A stretch of 64,000 nucleotides of DNA from Copromyces sp. CBS 386.78 (taxonomy: Eukaryota > Ascomycota > Sordariomycetes > Sordariales > Sordariaceae): positions 494,734 to 558,733 of the forward strand of contig MU839092.1 in assembly GCA_030685235.1 (NCBI GenBank), written 5' to 3'. The notes beneath the pieces were generated by a model. It saw only the letters and a list, made by a program, of their open reading frames with translations, did no database searches and had not been told where the DNA came from. A program made the translations under genes and the position numbers. Numbering within the stretch: the stretch's first letter is position 1; each line of letters begins with the position of its first letter. Positions 47,977 to 60,057 of this stretch are shown here, piece after piece.

Positions 47977-49860
47977 ATGATGCCTCGATCGAAAGTTGCC
48001 ATGACCTTCCGGGGCTTTCCCCAAGAACTTTGGTTTCTCATTGCCGAACAGGCTGTAAATTCTCGCGACACATCGACATTGTTACTCCTTGCTCGTCTCA
48101 GTCGGGCCATGGCGGACTTTGCCTTGCCACGGATGTACGGCATCCCCTACGACCCTCGCCAGCCGAGCAGCGAGTACAGGAAGTACAACCACCCGGACAA
48201 GCAATCGGTCTCTTTCTGGAGGTCTGTCATTGTGTCCAGCTTAGGGCGAACCTTATATCCATATTGCTGTTGGATCAACACATTTGACTTCTCCGGCCTC
48301 TTCCTATTCCTCAAGGGGATAAGCAAATCTGAGGATGTCCAACTGCGTCAAAAATTCTACAGCACCCCGCTTCGCTACTTGGAACTACTCAATACCGAGA
48401 TGCCCAATTTTCGTAGTGTTGATGGTTCGGGCCCGCACGTGCTGTTCTGCGAACTCGTCACCAAGATCACAGAAGGTATTAAAGCCACTGTTGACCAAGG
48501 GGACGTCACTTCTCGCTTAGCCAAGATTATTTTTCCGAACCTAGAATACCCTCCCTCTATTATCTACTTTCCTGTTTGGATTTCAAGGCTTACTAGATTG
48601 AGAGCGCTCGGTCTCAAAGACGCACGCTTACTCACTGACAAGGCGGCTCTGGCTCTTGCTCGGAATTGCCCTGCCCTTCAAGATTTGTACGTATTCCCCG
48701 GTCCCCCACTAATATGCAAGTATGACTTTTCACAGAGGCCTTCCCAGCCGTCCTTGTCAAACCTTAGTTACTAACTTGGTAAACGCATTAGCTCATGTGC
48801 GATTATAGCTGAGGAGGAAACTGAAAACCACCTGGCCATTTTGCTGCAGAGTCTTCCTCCTAACACAATGGGTATGCACGTCCCCTCATCGAACCTAGTG
48901 AATAACTGTAGCTTACCAAACACAGCATCTTTCAGAGTCACACGGGGTATTGTTCACGGCCAAAAGATACTAGAGGCTTTGGATAGGCATTCCGGCTCTT
49001 TGAGACGCCTTGTGCTTGCAAAACTGGGGCCAAGGGCGCTGAGTGCATTGAACCAACTCCGAAATTGCAATGCATTGGAGATTTTGTCTCTCAATGCTTC
49101 GGACGTCAACGCACACTTTGACTTCGCACGGTCAGAAACAGCAGTCTATGATCAGTGTGTGGAATGGCTGCGAGGCTGCTACCAACTGAAGGATCTCAGC
49201 TTGCTCCGTTTCCCAAGCGCCACGCAACTACTCAAGGATTCATTGACAGGGCCAAAGCTCCGTCTCAAATCTCTCACCCTGGTTGAAGTTGAGGCAAGTG
49301 CGCCCTGGTACAATGAACTGCATCACCAAGCGAAACTTGAGTGCTTGGAAATTGTTGTTCCAGACTTAGGGCTTCTTGCACTTGGACCTGCTAGTGGGAG
49401 ATGCCAGGGCCTTGCTGCAGGCATATCTCGCTGTCCTGAGTTAACCGAACTGCACACGGAAGATTACCTCTCGGTCGCGGATATCCGCAAGATCAGCGAA
49501 GGGGCTTTGAAGTTGGAACGTATTGCCTTCAGCGGGACTCTGGTTCATGATGAGCATATCATGCCGCTTGCAAATCTCCCACGCCTAAAGGAAGTTCATG
49601 TCATGGGTGACTCGTCATTCACGGCCTCGGGGATCCTGAGATTCTTCGAGAAGATGGAAGGGAACGCTGATCACGACCATCGGGGATTTAGTTTCAGCGC
49701 GGCGTTCCAGCAAGGCACCTTGTTCGGACTGGAAGAAGACAGGCGCCTTCGTAAGGCAGCCGAGCGAGCCTTTGATGGCAGTGTTACTATTACCTACGTT
49801 GACTCTGACGGAGAAGATCATTACCGCGAGAGACCCAACCGTAACCGGTTCTTTGTATAG
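47977..49860 (+). CDS. F-box-like / leucine-rich-repeat protein
   Basis: Exons 47977-48686, 48792-48871 and 48926-49860 give 574 residues. An F-box-like helical start (FRGFPQELWFLIAEQAVNSRDTSTLLLLARLSRAM) is followed by irregular leucine-rich repeats, for example LTRLRALGLKDARLLTDKAALALARNCPALQDF, RNCNALEILSLNASDV, YQLKDLSLLRFPSATQLL, and LERIAFSGTLVHDEHIMPLANLPRLKEVHV. This suggests a substrate adaptor for an SCF ubiquitin ligase; the target is unknown and the name is by architecture only. The second intron is 54 nt, a multiple of three with no stop, so retaining it would insert 18 residues; I spliced it because both sites match consensus. There are two adjacent in-frame ATGs at the start (47977, 47980). 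Confidence 0.75.
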
Positions 49861-51097
49861 CCCCTGAAACCGTGGTCAAATAATACCAGCGTGGCAGCAG
49901 CTCAAAGAAGTGGCCGGGAGGGCTCTTGATAGGGAAGATGTCAGGAGCGGCTACGATGCTTGGTCACATAAGATTTGTTTCGGTTATCAAAGAAAAGATC
50001 GGGGAGAAAATCTATATATGACTGGGCAAAATATGATGTACATATATCTGCATTCGGAGTCTGCGAACCAAGTTCATATCAAATTGCTTGCAATACTTAT
50101 CCATTGCATTGTAAGGTACATTTGCATGATCATTCCTATGTTAAACCTGCATTTCTGTGTCCGAGATTAGAGCAGACAAGTGTTACAAGATATCACCACA
50201 TCAGCCAGTCCGTTTCCCTGTGTGAAGGGATTCAAGTGAGTGGTTGTAGAAAAGGACAAAACGAACATCTCGAGCACCGTGCACTTTTAGTGTTATACGT
50301 ACTGCTCGTTCTCTATAGCCTAGTTACAATCCCATCTCTTGCCGACAACAAACCGAGTTACAAACTTGTTCAGGTATTTCCAGCTAACCACAAGCCATCC
50401 ACAAGCCATGTTGTGGTTCTGTTAGGTGAACTGTTCCACTTTTTCTCTTGGGGTTCATAAAGCCTAGCGGAAGATGATTAGAGCTTGTTAACACTGATGT
50501 TGGAAGCCATTAAGGGGGATAGCATCTCAGTGACCTGTAGAAGAAAGAAAGGAACTGACTCTCATAGGTACTATACAAGTGGACACGGGTTAGGGTTAGC
50601 TACGAAGAAATGATAACATTTCAAGGCAGGGCAAGCCCAACTATGTAAACGGCTAGCAAGAGGGTGGTGAGGCAGATTGGGGAAATCTGACACTCACAGA
50701 AATAAATAGTGTATCTTGATACATTTCTACTAGTCTGTCGATATTCATTTTCAACCATCATAACTGAAATAGACGAAATGACGGCATGCACCATGGCGTT
50801 CACAATGCCGGTGCGCGATGGAGCCTTCTACGTCTTTCTACATGAGCCCCACTCTTCCAGAATATCGTCAGGAGCTACCCCGCCATAACACAAGCTGACT
50901 GCTCTTCCGCTCTCTCCTTCATACATGTGGTGACTTGACTGAAACAGAACCGTCCGTTCCGTGTTTGCGCATTTCTTCGCTCGGCCTTGCTCTAAGGTAG
51001 TTTCGCCATTTGCACGCCGGTATATTATTTTACAATCGCTTCAGAATCGAACATCCAAAGCCTTCGTCAGATTGACTGCTCGCCGCAAAGCGCCAGG
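49861..51097. promoter_or_regulatory. F-box gene 3' region and Cdc37 promoter
   Basis: No gene is supported in these 1.2 kb. A telomere-like GGGTTAGGGTTAG occurs at 50587-50599, about 500 bases before the Cdc37 start. The last 100 bases look like a promoter and leader. Confidence 0.45.
50587..50599. promoter_or_regulatory. Telomere-like (TTAGGG) double repeat
   Basis: GGGTTAGGGTTAG contains two TTAGGG-phase units, the telomere repeat of filamentous ascomycetes. Short internal copies of this kind serve as binding sites for telobox/Reb1- or Tbf1-type factors in other fungi; that role here is inference. Confidence 0.4.
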
Positions 51098-52697
51098 ATG
51101 CCGGTCGACTACAGCAAGTGGGTAAGTTGCCCCCTTTCCGGCCACCACGAGTTCTACAGATGCACTGACATACCGATTCAGGATGCGTTGGAGCTCAGCG
51201 ATGACTCTGATATTGAAGTCCATCCCAATGTCGACAAGCGGTCCTTCATCCGCGCCAAGCAGAACCAGATTCATGCGGAGCGCCAGCAACGCAAGCTCCA
51301 GATCGAGACCTACAAGTACGAAAGAATCATCAATGACACCCTGATCAAGCGGATCTCTTCCCTTCTTGCCTCTCTCAAGGCTCATGCCTCGGAAGTCAGC
51401 TCGCGCAACCCGGGTGAGGTGGCCTTCCAGGCTGTCATAGAGTCGGCTGCTGGTCTAGATCCCAAGGACGACCAGCCCCCGCCGAGGCCCGCCGGCGTTC
51501 ATAACGCAGAAGAACAACTGCCTACGTACACCAAGATGATGGCAACGCTTCTCGATCAAGTGAACAAGGCATTGGAGGAAAAGAAGGTCGAGCAAGACAA
51601 GAGATACGAGGCGACCATTGCGGAAGTGGAGGAGCACCTGAAGAAAGTCACAAACCTACAGGGGGAGTTGCTCGAGAAGCTCGACGAGCTGGAGAAGATT
51701 GAAAAGAGCAAGATCACGAGCGAGTCTATTCACACGGGCTTTGACAGCACTCACATCAATAAGTCGAAGCCCTCTACCTCGGAAGAGAAGAAGGATGCGT
51801 CCAAGGTCGAACTTTTGAACCCGAACTACAGCGGCACCGACAGCCTACCCGCACCCAGCAAGGCCACAGACGATGATGACGATGACGCTGAAATCGAGGC
51901 TTCTCCTACCGCCAAACACTTTGCTACCATCAAGGCCGGCGACTACCGCGAGTCCCTCGCCTTCCTTACGAAGCACCCAGAAATCCTTACCGAAAAGGAA
52001 ACCGATGGCCTTCTCGTCCTCGCTTTCGACGCACAGCTTCAGAACCGTGACGACTACGCTCGCAATTGCGTCCACCAAGCACTCCTGCTCCAGTACTGCC
52101 GGGCTTTGGGTCGCGACGGCGTTGCTCTATTCTTCAAGCGCATCACGACACAAGGTCACCAGGCCCAGGAGGTCTTCTTCAAGGATGTGCAGGACACATA
52201 CTACAAGATCAAGAACAGGGCCAGGGAGATCAACCTGCAGAGGGCAAAGGAGGAGGCCGAAGGTGGCGGCGAGGGTGTGGAACAGATCCAGCTGCATGCG
52301 GTAGAGCCGGGTACGGTGATCAACATCAGCATCCCTCCAGCTGACAGCGAGGACCCTGAGGTACAGCAAGCTAGAGCTATCTTCGAGAGCTTTAGCCCTG
52401 AGATGAAGAAGGCTCTGGAGACGGGCAAGTTAGATGAGGTGAACAAGGTTTTGGGCAAGATGAAGGTTGAGGAGGCTGAGGATTTGGTGGGCAAATTTGG
52501 AGATGTAAGTTCACGGTCGTCTGCTCGGAAATCGGCTTGTTGTGGGAACAAAATTGCTAACGCGAGGTCCTTAGGCCGGTATCTTGAGTCTCGAGGAGGA
52601 GATCATTGACGCTACTACACAAGAAGGCCAAGAAAAGTGGAAGGAGATTGAGGCTGCCGGGAAGCACGCGGAGGAGCCCGCCGGCGACCCGGAGTGA
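51098..52697 (+). CDS. cdc37: Hsp90 co-chaperone Cdc37
   Basis: Kinase-specific co-chaperone that recruits client kinases to Hsp90. Exons 51098-51121, 51182-52504 and 52575-52697 give 489 residues. The N-terminus MPVDYSKWDALELSDDSDIEVHPNVDKRSFIRAKQ holds the Trp and the conserved DDSDIEVHPNVD segment with the casein kinase 2 type serine. A long coiled coil follows (residues about 60-210). The Hsp90-binding middle domain is seen as HFATIKAGDYRESLAFLTKHPEIL and VHQALLLQYCRALGRDGVALFFKR. The C-terminus has an acidic patch, FSPEMKKALETGKLDEVNKVLGKM. The first exon is only 24 coding bases, common in fungal Cdc37 genes. Confidence 0.96.
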
Positions 52698-54121
52698 TTG
52701 ATGTAAGACGCCGTCTTCACAAATTTTGTTCTCATCTCAACACTTTTAGGACATAGTATGCGTTGTAATTCGACGGACATAGCAACGAACACAGGAGCAT
52801 GTCAAGCTTATGGTTTATTGAACTCATGCGATACGTATGTTTTCGACGAGAATGGTCAATCAGATGATCACATCCATCAATGGTCAACTTTGTGTTGTTG
52901 AGCTCTGGTTAGCACATCAAATTTCAGTATCACTTCACAACCTCGCTGTAGTGCTCTTGGGTCATCCTGGCGCTGTTCGTAAAGCAACACAATGACCACG
53001 TAATCAAAGAGCTATCTTACCGGAGAGAACCTTGACATGGTATTAGACTCGCGTGGATGTTTCATTCGTTCATCTCGAAATTCCCCAAGCGAGAGCAAGC
53101 AGCCTCTTTCTCCACAAGCTTACGTTTCCTCCGCGGAGCTGACGCAGTTGTCCTGTAAGGTGCTCACAACCTCAAGTACCTATGCCCAGTACAAAGGCAA
53201 TGGTTCGCCTGAATCCATCCTTAGAGGGCAGCGGAACGGAGGATCAAAGGAACAGTTTCCTTGGTGTTTCGGGGGTGTTTGAGGGTCTTATATTGATTGG
53301 GAAAACAGACGGGTCCCCTCAGGGCCCGTCGCTGGGGCGACCTTTCCTAGGCCGCCGAGAACCAATCAGATTTTGCGATTTCTCTCCTACCCAGTCTACC
53401 CCTGAATTACAAACCCCGAGTTTGTGTGGTACGTACACAAATCTCCAGATTGGGAACTCCGTTCTACTTTGCGAGGCGCAACCTCACCTCGTTTCGTCTT
53501 GGTCCGTTCGAGCCCTTTGTATGAGCCGCGCTCTTCTGAGAATTGGCAAGTCCCAAAGGGCGAAGATTGCGCGGGTCGTAACCGCTCGACCATTCACGGT
53601 TAAGCGGGCTGACTGACTGCGGTAAGAAGCGAGGCGCAGCACGCCCCCCTTGGGTCTTGTCAAGTTACAACAGAGAATCGTTTCGTATCGCTGAAGTTGA
53701 CTGGTGAGAAGCAGTCCTTATTTTGGAAACAGAGCCTCCTTGTCGTCGCAGAGACGTGGAGTGATCTTCAGCTCCGTAGCGGATCCCAACCCAATCAACC
53801 CATTGGGTAGCGGAGGTATGTACAAGCCCACCTATGCAGATCCGTTCAAAGAGCAGGCTTTCTCTACCGTGCAGAAAGAAATGAAAGCCGGTGGATGGGG
53901 CAAGGGCTGGAAACGCTTTGCGGGAAACTTGCATTCTTCTTCTGCTTGTCATTCTCTTTCTTACTCCTCTTCAATATTTTTCTGAGACTCATCAATGTTT
54001 ACTTGCGGGTGTTAGGCGTTTGCTTATTACACTTGATTCCAGGCTCGGGACCCAGACCCGAGACCCCTTTCCCACGATCGTTACCACCGCAACAACTCCT
54101 TCACGGGTCAAACCGAAAGTA
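52698..54121. other. Spacer with possible small minus-strand gene
   Basis: There are no long frames. On the minus strand a TATA-like AATATAAG (about 53290) with a CCAAT box near 53362 precedes a run of short exon-like pieces. One is a GT-AG intron between a piece ending CTCTCCG (53019) and one beginning CGCCAGGATGACC (52974), whose frame can end ARMTQEHYSEVVK. I could not match this to any family. The plus-strand side close to 54121 is the leader of the PLC-like gene. Confidence 0.35.
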
Positions 54122-55321
54122 ATGATAATGCCATCACTCATCTCATCTCTGACGGCGGCGCTATTACTGGCATCTGGAATTCATGCCGTTCCACAGGGAC
54201 CGTTTGGAGCCGAGAGTGGGATCGTGAGCGCGGTACCAACAGCATCAGCATCGACGGCCGGCGTAGCCGCTTCTCAACCAACAACATCATCAGGGTCATC
54301 GAGCAATGCCGCCAGCGATATCTCAGCCTGCAACAACTCACCGTTGCTCTGCGATCGGGCCTACAACAATGTCACGCACATGGGCGCGCACGATTCGTCC
54401 TTTCTCAAAGATGGCAGCACCGGTAACAGCTTAGCTGGCAACCAGTATTTCAACGCCACAGTCGCCCTCGACGCCGGCATCAGACTGCTCCAAGGCCAAG
54501 TCCACGACATCAACGGAACACTCCGACTATGTCACACCAGCTGCTCCCTGCTCGACGCAGGGCCACTCCAGGACTGGCTGGCCAAGATTAAGTTCTGGAT
54601 GGACACCAACCCCAACGAGGTTGTGACGCTCCTGCTTGTGAACTCCGACAACAAGCTCGTCTCCGACTACGCCACCGTGTTCGAGGGATCCGGCATCTCC
54701 ACCTATGGCTACCAGCCGACCGACGGCAGCACAGCCAGCAAGACCTGGCCCACGCTTAGGGAGATGATTACCTCCAATAAGCGTCTGGTCAGCTTCATCG
54801 CCTCCATCGACTACTCCACCATTTACCCGTACCTGCTCAGCGAGTTCGACCACGTCTTTGAAAACCCGTACGACGTCCTCAGCCTGAGCGGGTTCAACTG
54901 CACTCTCGACCGGCCCAAGGGGCAAGGGTCAGCGGAGAACGTCATCGCGTCCGGGCGGATGCCGTTGATGAACCACTTTGCTTATAGCGTGCTTATGGAG
55001 GGCGTCCAGATCCCAGATGAGACGAACATCGACATTACCAACAGCGCGGACACCACCACCACGGGAAACCTGGGACTGCACGCTGATACCTGCGTCAAGC
55101 AGTGGGGAGTGAAGCCGACGTTTATCCTGGTGGATTTTTTCGATCACGGTCCGGCGATTGATACGGCCGATCGGTTGAATGGGATCAGCGAGGCCACGGG
55201 GAGGAAGTCGACGTCTGCGGAGAGTAAAGAGAGCAGCACGAGCGGCGCGGGGGAGAACAAGGCAATGGGCATCAATGTCGCGCTGGTGGCTTTTGTGGGC
55301 TTTGCTTTGGCGATGGTGTAA
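54122..55321 (+). CDS. Secreted PLC-like phosphodiesterase, probably GPI-anchored
   Basis: Intronless, 399 residues. The N-terminus ([22 protein letters not shown]) is a signal peptide, followed by a Ser/Thr/Ala-rich linker. The catalytic TIM-barrel resembles the PI-PLC X-domain class. The first His lies in [11 protein letters not shown], the second in [39 protein letters not shown], and a [10 protein letters not shown] strand near the end. Calcium-binding residues of true eukaryotic PLC are not evident, so it fits the fungal PLC-like phosphodiesterase group of unproven substrate. The last about 45 residues are a Ser/Thr/Gly/Glu stretch plus hydrophobic tail ([16 protein letters not shown]), the layout of a GPI-attachment signal. 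ATG at 54128 is an alternative start. Confidence 0.85.
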   Translation: MIMPSLISSLTAALLLASGIHAVPQGPFGAESGIVSAVPTASASTAGVAASQPTTSSGSSSNAASDISACNNSPLLCDRAYNNVTHMGAHDSSFLKDGSTGNSLAGNQYFNATVALDAGIRLLQGQVHDINGTLRLCHTSCSLLDAGPLQDWLAKIKFWMDTNPNEVVTLLLVNSDNKLVSDYATVFEGSGISTYGYQPTDGSTASKTWPTLREMITSNKRLVSFIASIDYSTIYPYLLSEFDHVFENPYDVLSLSGFNCTLDRPKGQGSAENVIASGRMPLMNHFAYSVLMEGVQIPDETNIDITNSADTTTTGNLGLHADTCVKQWGVKPTFILVDFFDHGPAIDTADRLNGISEATGRKSTSAESKESSTSGAGENKAMGINVALVAFVGFALAMV

Positions 55322-56295
55322 ATGATGTTGTTGTGAAACTAAGGTGATACTGTTAGAATGACCTCTTTTGGAGGAAGTCAGTCGTTAGCCTGGTTATGGC
55401 GTTTGGGGCAATTCTTTTGGGGGCAATTGGATAGACTTTTGAAAGTAGATTGCCTATTGGTTTGTGACCATCTGTACGGGTATTAGAACGGGTAATGTTC
55501 GTCTCATGGTGTGCTCCTTGTGATGAATCTTGCGAGATATTGCAATCCCGTTTCGTTGAGTGAACTGAAAAACTGTCCTCTCGCACATATCTTTAGTCCT
55601 CCTCTTCCACGTACCCCCTCCTCGCCGCCCTCATCATTCTTTTCGGCTCGCTTGACTGACTCTTCGCTATCTGTTGACTAATACTCGATCAGGTAGCACG
55701 AAGGCAACTTCAAGAAACGATCAAGTCGATGCCATACTGGTATGAGCATGGAGTTTACACCAATGGCTGTTGATTTCATCCGAGCTCCGGCGCTGTTTTT
55801 CGTTTGCTTCTTTGCCAGGACCGGGCGAAAGTGGCATGCCGTTGCTAAAGATGATTGTTAGGTTGATTCAAAGATCACCAGCCCTCACTCCTACGCAGAA
55901 GCACCGTGCTCTTTCTCCATCGCACAAAACCTCCATACCTAAAATCCGAAGCCATTCTGTGGGTAGAAGTTGGCCGCTCCTTCCACACTGCAGTAGTTGG
56001 TCTGGAGGCAAACTGGAAGGTACGGTCATCCTACCATATGCTCGCACATCAACCTAAAGAAATCCACTTAACCTCTTCGTCGTTCAAATCCTTCGTGCGG
56101 TAGTCAGTTGCCAATGACCACGGATAGATTATCCTTACAACTTGGCTGAGGCAGCGCTGCGAACGGCAGCATATCCTTGATTCTTTTCTTGCGCTCAGTT
56201 TCTGATCAATTGTTGACGCCGACATCTGCGATAAGTTACCCCGCGCAAGCACGAAACAGTCGAGATCTTGACGCCATCGAGGGTCTCGACATACT
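55322..56295. other. Spacer between PLC-like and 2EXR-like genes
   Basis: Holds the 3' UTR of the PLC-like gene and the promoter of the next gene, both plus strand. I see no coding exon, RNA gene or repeat here. Confidence 0.45.
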
Positions 56296-57346
56296 ATGCA
56301 CGCAGAACCGATGAGTTCATCAAGGGCGACATTCTATGCGCACCAAACGATGAATCTCCATGCCCGGTATGGATTGTCGGACAACGCGAAGAGGCTTCTT
56401 CGGGATCATGACCAATGGAGGATGGGATCCCTTGACCGAGATCAACTGGGTCGTAACGTCCGAATGTCTCCCGACTTGCGGAAGTCCATCACAGACACCA
56501 TCACCAAATGCGCCGCGATGATGCGCAAGAAACCCGACGAGGTCAAGAATTGTATCGAAATCATCCAAGCCTGTACCGAGATTTTGGATGCTGCTGGTAA
56601 GAGATGTTTATTGTTACCTGCGTTCATCTACTCTTCATACATTCTGTATATTACCTGTATGCTAACAAGTCCTTCTACTAGACAAGCCACCCGATTTAGA
56701 GGGCTTCCCATTCTTCACACTACCCGCCGAACTACGCCAGATCGTATATCGCTGGTACGCAACCAAGATTGTAGCCTCGACATTGGTAGCATATCAAAGC
56801 GACAATTGCGACTGCGGCAAATGGACATCTCCGAATACTTCGGTTACCCCTACTATATATCGCGTGGACATGGCGTTGGCTAGGACCTGCAGGCAGATCA
56901 AGACCGAGTACCTCGAATTTATCTACCACAAATACACCTTATACTTCGACTGCTGCTGCGAACTGAATAAGCGCTTGAACAGTAACCCAGCCCTGCGCTC
57001 CAGTCTTCGTTCCATCAAGGTTCATTGGAACGGCCCCGTGTCGGACAAAGCCTTCACCCGTCTCGCCAAGTGCCAGGAGTTAAAACATCTTGACATAGTC
57101 GTTTCCAAGTCAACCACCTGTTTCGAGACTCCCCGGGAGAAGGAGATGCGGCGTTATTTCCGTTCATTGAAGCCAGCTAGACTTGTGGACGCTTTGGGAA
57201 TTGACGAACTGCTCACCATTCGAGGCCTCACGTCTGTTTGTGTCTCGCACGTGAACGCCAAACAGAACGTAAAGCGAACAGATGAAGAGCGGGCAAATCT
57301 CCAGGGGTTGCTCAGGGTCAAGCTTCTCGTTTCCGGGCTCGACTAG
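56296..57346 (+). CDS. 2EXR / F-box-like hypothetical protein
   Basis: Exons 56296-56596 and 56682-57346 give 321 residues. The second exon opens with FFTLPAELRQIVYRWYATKI, the start motif of the many fungal 2EXR/F-box-like proteins (consensus LPxELRxxIY). ALARTCRQIKTEYLEFIYHKYTLYF follows, the second hallmark of that family. The N-terminal 100 residues (helical, with RKSITDTITKCAAMMRKKPDEVKNCIEIIQACTEIL) are not recognised. These proteins are abundant and poorly characterised, and no function can be assigned. The intron has a clear GCTAAC branch site. An alternative ATG at 56311 would trim five residues. Confidence 0.65.
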
Positions 57347-57619
57347 AGGAAGAAGATGCGGGAGGTATGGTGGTCGTGGCGGCCATGCTTTGGGCGTAGA
57401 TGCCAGATAAGGGGTATTAGCGGCCAAGTCTAGCAGGTGGAGGAATGGAGCAAGTGACCGAAGGGCATGTGCTTGAGCATGTCGGAGCGAGCCACAGGAA
57501 CTTGCTTGATTTTTGAAGAGTAAGATGGCACAGAATTGCTTGCTTGATTCAAAAACTATCTAATGTGGAAAAGTGCCTTCTACTGGGTGGAATCCCTTGA
57601 TGGGAATTCCGGCAAAGAA

Positions 57620-57644
57620 GGAAGCTTCTAGTGTAGAAGCTTCC
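57620..57644. repeat. Short perfect stem-loop
   Basis: GGAAGCTTCT (57620-57629) and AGAAGCTTCC (57635-57644) are exact complements around a 5-base loop. It lies about 275 bases beyond the stop of the 2EXR-like gene and could be part of its 3' region. Fungal termination does not rely on hairpins, so no role is assigned. Confidence 0.5.
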
Positions 57645-59228
57645 GGAACGGACAGCTGAAAGCCAGAATGGCTGAGAGCTGGAGATAAAAGAAACAAAAG
57701 AAACAGAAGCAGCGGTGAAGATTCCAAACAACAATTCTCGCTGATGCATTTAGGGGATGTTTGCGTACATGAAGGAGAATATCGACAATTGCAACTGTCA
57801 GTGGCTGTATGGATCACACATGAGGGAGGATCTCGAAAGCCAACGGTCTACATACGGCAACAGATATCGAGGGTACCCACGTCAAGGTGGGAAGAAAGAT
57901 GCAACTGGGGGGAAGATGTTGCAACGAGAAATTGCGAAAGCCTCCAGAGGGAAAAGAGAAGGTTCCGCACTCAATGAACGTCGCAAAGCTTATTCTTGTC
58001 TTGTACGCAGCTCGCAAGCGAGGCGCATCCTGGCTCAAGATCAACCCCAGGACAGGATAGTTGACCGAATCAGGCATAAGACGACAGCGCAAAGGTCATA
58101 GTAGTCATAGACGGCACCGAAACCTACCTTTCATCGTGTTGTCCTAACGTCTTCGGCTCCGCGAAGATAGACACATCGCGTATGAGGCTTTTGTTGCCCA
58201 GAGATGCCGGCTGTTTGGCTTTTTCATAGAAGAATGATACTTCATTGCTTTTGCCCCATTTTCGTGGAACTTTACGTGAGGTACCGGCATATAGTTTGCC
58301 AGACGTGCAAGTCGTGACTTTTCGAGTCGTCTTTGGTCGGCGAGTGACCGGATGATGGATATCAGGAATGGTGTTTTTGCTCAAAAATGTTTCGGTTCAA
58401 AATGGAGACGAAGTGAAAAAGTGGACCCACTTTCTGTTGCTTGCCAAATGCCAAGAGCGCCTGGCAGCTGCCAGGATTCACAACTACCTTACCGCTGCTC
58501 TAGCTCCGCTTCCTCGACACTTCAACGACACCTCACATAGTCACATCACCTCTGCCATGTCACAGCAAAGTCATCTTGATGTTGAATACGGTCAAGAACC
58601 GAACTTTTACACTTCACACCATGAGTTCAAGCAGAAAGCCGCTCTATAAACCGATCCCGAGAGCAGAGAAGAGCACAGCCAACATCAAGCTGGAGTTGAA
58701 ACGTCGCGTTAACAACTACCATTTCTTGTCATGGATTTCAAATGTTTCTCGGATACACTCCCCACCTTCTCGGGGGCTTTGTCGCACCATGGCATCAGCC
58801 TGGATTTCACTCGTGATCTCTTGATACGCAGATTATCCTATCGTGATGGCTTTGGGGGCTAAGAGTGCGACGAACTACATCCACATGAGCACTTCTCAGT
58901 CGTCGTCATCAGGTTTTGAGACAACACCACTCTCACGCCTTCTCTGCCCAACTAGGCTGTTGACACCAGACTGGTAGTTCAGTTCATCCTTTCCTTCACA
59001 AGATCTTCTGATAACCTACTACTTCCCCTCTTACCGTGAATCTGCGACGCCTCCAGTCCTTCGAACTTCCTGTTCTTGCCATTTCTTCCATTCGGCCATA
59101 TGTATCTCGGCTGAATACTCACAATCTTATTGGGCCTCCTGTCCGTAACTTCCAGCAGGTGTGTTCCTGTTCCTCACACGCGTCCTCCGATAGAGGTAAT
59201 ACCAAGGGCTGGCTGCTAACACGGAATA

Positions 59229-59563
59229 GCCCTGGCAGCAGTTGGACGGCCCATTGAACGAGACATTGCTCCTTTCGGAGGAGGGAGTGGTCCAGGGGGT
59301 GGGGTTCTCAAGCAGAGACCAAAACCTCAGAAAGCCCCTCCCGCTCAAGATCAAGGCGCCGCTACCCTTACCACCACCACTTACACGACCGTGACTACTA
59401 ATACCGGGAACCGAGACTACAGGAGTGGCTCTTGCCGCTGCCGAGACCGACACCGACGCAACCGCGAGCGAGGTGACGTTTACCCTTTCTTGTTGCTGGG
59501 GATAATGATGGGTCTGTGATCCCTGTGGCACCTGCCTCGGCTGCCACGACATCCGTGACTTAA
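59229..59563 (+). pseudogene. Possible broken gene for a small secreted Thr/Pro-rich protein
   Basis: After a plausible 3' splice site with branch GCTAAC (acceptor ending 59229), one frame reads ALAAVGRPIERDIAPFGGGSG and then QKAPPAQDQGAATLTTTTYTTVTTNTG. It then becomes Arg-rich and ends. Another frame continues as TETTGVALAAAETDTDATASEV. A third ends with SVIPVAPASAATTSVT and a stop at 59561-59563. The Thr/Ala/Pro style in successive frames suggests one coding region broken by frameshifts, or further introns I cannot place. A signal-peptide-like LTILLGLLSVTSS lies just upstream, but behind a stop. Confidence 0.25.
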
Positions 59564-60057
59564 GCTATGGCCGTGTAATTGGGTGTTCGTGATGAGGAAA
59601 GTTGTTGATTCCATTTCCTTTTATCGTTGGTTGCTTTCGGCGTTTGAGCGGCGGCCGAGCGTGTCCTTGGTTTTGGATGTTTCTAGCCGTTCGAGGATTT
59701 TACAAGGAGTAATTTGGACTTATGCCTTAATTTGATAAACATGATCATTCACAAGATCGGGATTTGGCGAGAAGTTCTCGTGTTGTTGTAGAGGTATTGC
59801 TGCGTACCTTTTTGGCTTGATGGCAGCCCGGTTGGAAGATGTGGTATGTGAGACCAGCGTGGAAGGCAGTTTGGCTGGCTCTGCTCATTGAATTTCCAAA
59901 TTCGCAATGCAACAGCACCCACCATAAACACGGTTTCGAGCATTAGGCTCATAAGAAAACACTTTCCTCATAAGAAAACCTGCCGGAAGGTCGAAAGTTC
60001 CCGATGTTGTTGTTGTTGATGAGGTGAAGGGCTGCTAGGTTAGGGGCAAACCAAATT

